A DNA stretch of 64,000 nt, from the NCBI RefSeq assembly GCF_018069625.1, contig NZ_CP072941.1, positions 7,130,001 to 7,194,000 on the forward strand. The letters run 5' to 3'. Shown piece by piece: positions 62,496-64,000 of the stretch. A program made the position numbers and the translations under genes. The stretch comes from Streptomyces yatensis (GTDB taxonomy: Bacteria; Actinomycetota; Actinomycetes; Streptomycetales; Streptomycetaceae). Numbering within the stretch: position 1 is the first letter of the stretch; each line of letters opens with the position of its first letter. The notes beneath the pieces are model-generated. The model was not told the origin of the DNA and did no database searches. It was given only the letters and a program-made list of their open reading frames with translations.

Positions 62496-62978
62496 TCAGC
62501 CTTGCGGCGCCGTCAGCCACGCGCTGACGCGCGTCATCGCCGACGGCCCCGAGGTCTCGGCGACGTCCAGCGCCAGATCGGCGATCGAGACGGCGCGCAG
62601 CGCTTCCCGCCAGGCCGCGTCCGCCCCGGACATCGCCCGGGCGATCGGGCACGGTGTGGTGCAGGACTCGGCCGGGGTGGCCAGCGGGCCCCGCTGGCGG
62701 ATCTCCGTGCAGGTGAACGCCGCGGCGGGGCCGTCGACCGCTTCCACCACGTCGAGCACCGTGATCGAGCCGGGCTCCCGGGTGAGTACGTAACCGCCCG
62801 CCTTGCCCTGGACCGAGCGCACAAGCCCGGCCCGGGAGAGCGCCTGCAGCTGTTTGGCCAGGTAGCTGGCCGAGACATCGTGCAGTTCCGCCAGCTTGGT
62901 CGCGGGGATGGGCTCCTCGACGGACGTGAGCACGACGCAGCAGTGCAGGGCCCACTCGACTCCGCCGGACATCTTCAC
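62496..62978 (-). CDS. rsrR: Rrf2 family iron-sulfur redox regulator, RsrR-like
   Basis: The 160-residue regulator has the Rrf2 winged HTH (TKLAELHDVSASYLAKQLQA, wing GKAGGYVLTR) and three Cys at 90, 106 and 110. GTG at 62978 follows TACAGT by 6 nt (leaderless) and puts Glu8 and His12 at the positions reported, as I recall, for the [2Fe-2S] ligands of S. venezuelae RsrR. RsrR is likewise divergent from an NmrA-type gene. ATG at 62972 would shift that numbering. It probably senses cellular redox state through its cluster. Confidence 0.85.
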   Translation of the reverse strand: MKMSGGVEWALHCCVVLTSVEEPIPATKLAELHDVSASYLAKQLQALSRAGLVRSVQGKAGGYVLTREPGSITVLDVVEAVDGPAAAFTCTEIRQRGPLATPAESCTTPCPIARAMSGADAAWREALRAVSIADLALDVAETSGPSAMTRVSAWLTAPQG

Positions 62979-63003
62979 GGGACCACTGTAATCAGCCCGT
63001 CTA

Positions 63004-63051
63004 CTCGGACAACTTGTGTCCGCGTATTTTCTCGGACAAGATGTGTCCGAG
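63004..63051. promoter_or_regulatory. Two RsrR-type operators
   Basis: Two 8-5-8 inverted repeats lie in tandem: ctcggaca-N5-tgtccgcg (63004-63024, one mismatch) and ctcggaca-N5-tgtccgag (63031-63051, perfect), 27 bp apart centre to centre. They sit between the divergent Rrf2 and NmrA-type genes and fit the long imperfect inverted repeat known for RsrR. Confidence 0.8.
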
Positions 63052-63123
63052 TTTGGTGGATGCCCCGCTCGTGTGGGTACCCATATGCCGTGTTTCAGAC
63101 GTAATCCCGACGAAGGGCATGTC

Positions 63124-63852
63124 ATGAAGTTCGCAGTCATCGGCGGTACCGGGCTGATCGGATCGCAGGTCGTCAAGAATCTGAACGCCGCCGGGCACGA
63201 GGCGGTGCCGCACTCGCAGTCCACCGGCGTCGACGTCATCACCGGCCAGGGGCTGGACGAGGCGGTGGAGGGAGCCGACGTCGTCGTCAACCTGACCAAC
63301 TCGCCGACCTTCGACGAAGCCTCCCCGGCCTTCTTCCAGACCTCGATGGACAACCTGCTGGCCGCGGCTCAGCGGGGCGGCGTCGGCCACTTCGTGATCC
63401 TCTCGATCGTCGGCGTGGACCAGGTGCCGGAGCTGGACTACTACCGGGCCAAGGTGCTCCAGGAGGAGATCCTCGCGGCCGGGCCGATCCCGTACTCGAT
63501 CGTCCGGGCGACGCAGTTCATGGAGTTCATGGACGCCACCATGTCCTGGACCTCCGACGCCGAGACCGTCCGGCTGCCCGCCACGCCGATCCAGCCCATC
63601 GCCGCCAAGGACGTGGCCGCCGCGGTGGCGGAGGTCGCCGCGGGCACCCCCATTCGCGGCATTCACAACATCGCGGGCCCCGAGGTCTTCACCCTGGACG
63701 AGCTGGGCCGGATCACCCTGTCCCACACGGGCGACGACCGCACCGTCGTCACCGACCCCACCGCCGGCATGTTCGCCGCCGTCAAGGGCGACGTCCTCAC
63801 CGACAAGGGCGCCCACCTCGCCACCACCCGCTACACCGACTGGCTCTCCTGA
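63124..63852 (+). CDS. NmrA/NAD(P)-binding SDR protein, RsrR-regulated type
   Basis: The 242-residue atypical SDR has KFAVIGGTGLIGSQVVKNL (Rossmann) and VVNLTNSPTF, and lacks the Tyr-x3-Lys active site. It is the same type as the NmrA gene paired with RsrR in S. venezuelae. ATG at 63124 has a gaaggg site. Expression should respond to the redox-sensitive regulator. Confidence 0.92.
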   Translation: MKFAVIGGTGLIGSQVVKNLNAAGHEAVPHSQSTGVDVITGQGLDEAVEGADVVVNLTNSPTFDEASPAFFQTSMDNLLAAAQRGGVGHFVILSIVGVDQVPELDYYRAKVLQEEILAAGPIPYSIVRATQFMEFMDATMSWTSDAETVRLPATPIQPIAAKDVAAAVAEVAAGTPIRGIHNIAGPEVFTLDELGRITLSHTGDDRTVVTDPTAGMFAAVKGDVLTDKGAHLATTRYTDWLS

Positions 63853-63880
63853 CGCGGCCTGCCGTGGCGGGAGCGGACGA

Positions 63881-63901
63881 GACGCCGGCCCGTCCGGCGT
63901 C
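63881..63901. terminator. Small convergent hairpin
   Basis: gacgccgg (63881-63888) pairs with ccggcgtc (63894-63901) around a 5-nt loop between the NmrA-type gene and the partial oxidoreductase gene, overlapping the latter's stop codon. Confidence 0.55.
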
Positions 63902-64000
63902 ACCGCCCCGCCGGGCGGGGCTCGATGCGGGGCTCGACGTTGTGGTTGAGCCGGAAGACGTTGTCCGGGTCGTACAGGGCCTTCACCCCGGCCAGGCGCT
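63900..64000 (-). CDS. FAD-binding oxidoreductase, BBE-type C-terminus (partial)
   Basis: Only the last 33 residues are in the window. They read GVKALYDPDNVFRLNHNV and a short Pro/Arg tail, the signature of the berberine-bridge-enzyme (BBE) C-terminal domain of FAD-linked oxidases. The rest of the gene lies beyond position 64000. Confidence 0.85.
   Translation of the reverse strand, partial: RLAGVKALYDPDNVFRLNHNVEPRIEPRPAGR

Overview
The window is chromosomal DNA of a Streptomyces-type actinomycete. GC content is very high, third codon positions are almost all G or C, GTG starts are common, and TANNNT -10 boxes often lie 6-8 bases before a start codon (leaderless mRNAs). Gene order around the fatty-acid synthase and pyruvate dehydrogenase genes matches, from memory, the S. 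coelicolor SCO2360s-2390s neighbourhood. No PKS/NRPS cluster, prophage, transposase or CRISPR array was seen.

Layout. 0-8 kb: a GDSL lipoprotein, a DUF3145 protein, an oxidoreductase, then the type II fatty-acid synthase operon fabD-fabH-acpP-fabF (minus strand) with its activator gene fasR. 8-12 kb: pirin, a beta-lactamase-like hydrolase, and a MerR regulator/aldo-keto reductase pair behind a MerR-type promoter. 12-18 kb: a two-component system co-transcribed with a DUF4429/SHOCT protein and flanked by two paralogous secreted alpha/beta hydrolases. 18-21 kb: a TetR regulator divergent from a 14-TM efflux pump, then a frameshifted peptidase-inhibitor gene containing an 18-bp minisatellite. 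22-25 kb: aceE. 25-37 kb: DUF3052, peroxiredoxin and an extended Ter module (two TerD, a TerC/DUF475 protein, a TerA-like protein, a TerD with a Pro/Tyr-rich tail, HpcH/HpaI lyase, a fused PRTase-TRSP-StiP protein, HAD hydrolase). 36-47 kb: housekeeping and hypothetical genes, tRNA-Val, a secreted peptidase, a second two-component system and a multicopper oxidase.

47-64 kb is a chain of small redox or detoxification units, most of them a regulator divergent from or next to an oxidoreductase or hydrolase, with palindromic operators between. At 54.3-60.2 kb the chain is interrupted by an accessory block (small Cys-rich proteins, a SLOG/DprA-like protein, a large HTH regulator, a GT2 glycosyltransferase, an HD hydrolase). 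The window ends in the C-terminus of a BBE-type FAD oxidoreductase.

The signals most worth following: three MerR-type promoters (19-bp spacer, dyad, TAGCGT -10) before three unrelated oxidoreductases with one MerR gene in the window; the Ter fusion protein; the frameshifted minisatellite gene; an RsrR/NmrA pair with two operators; and an unusual density of minisatellites next to stop codons.
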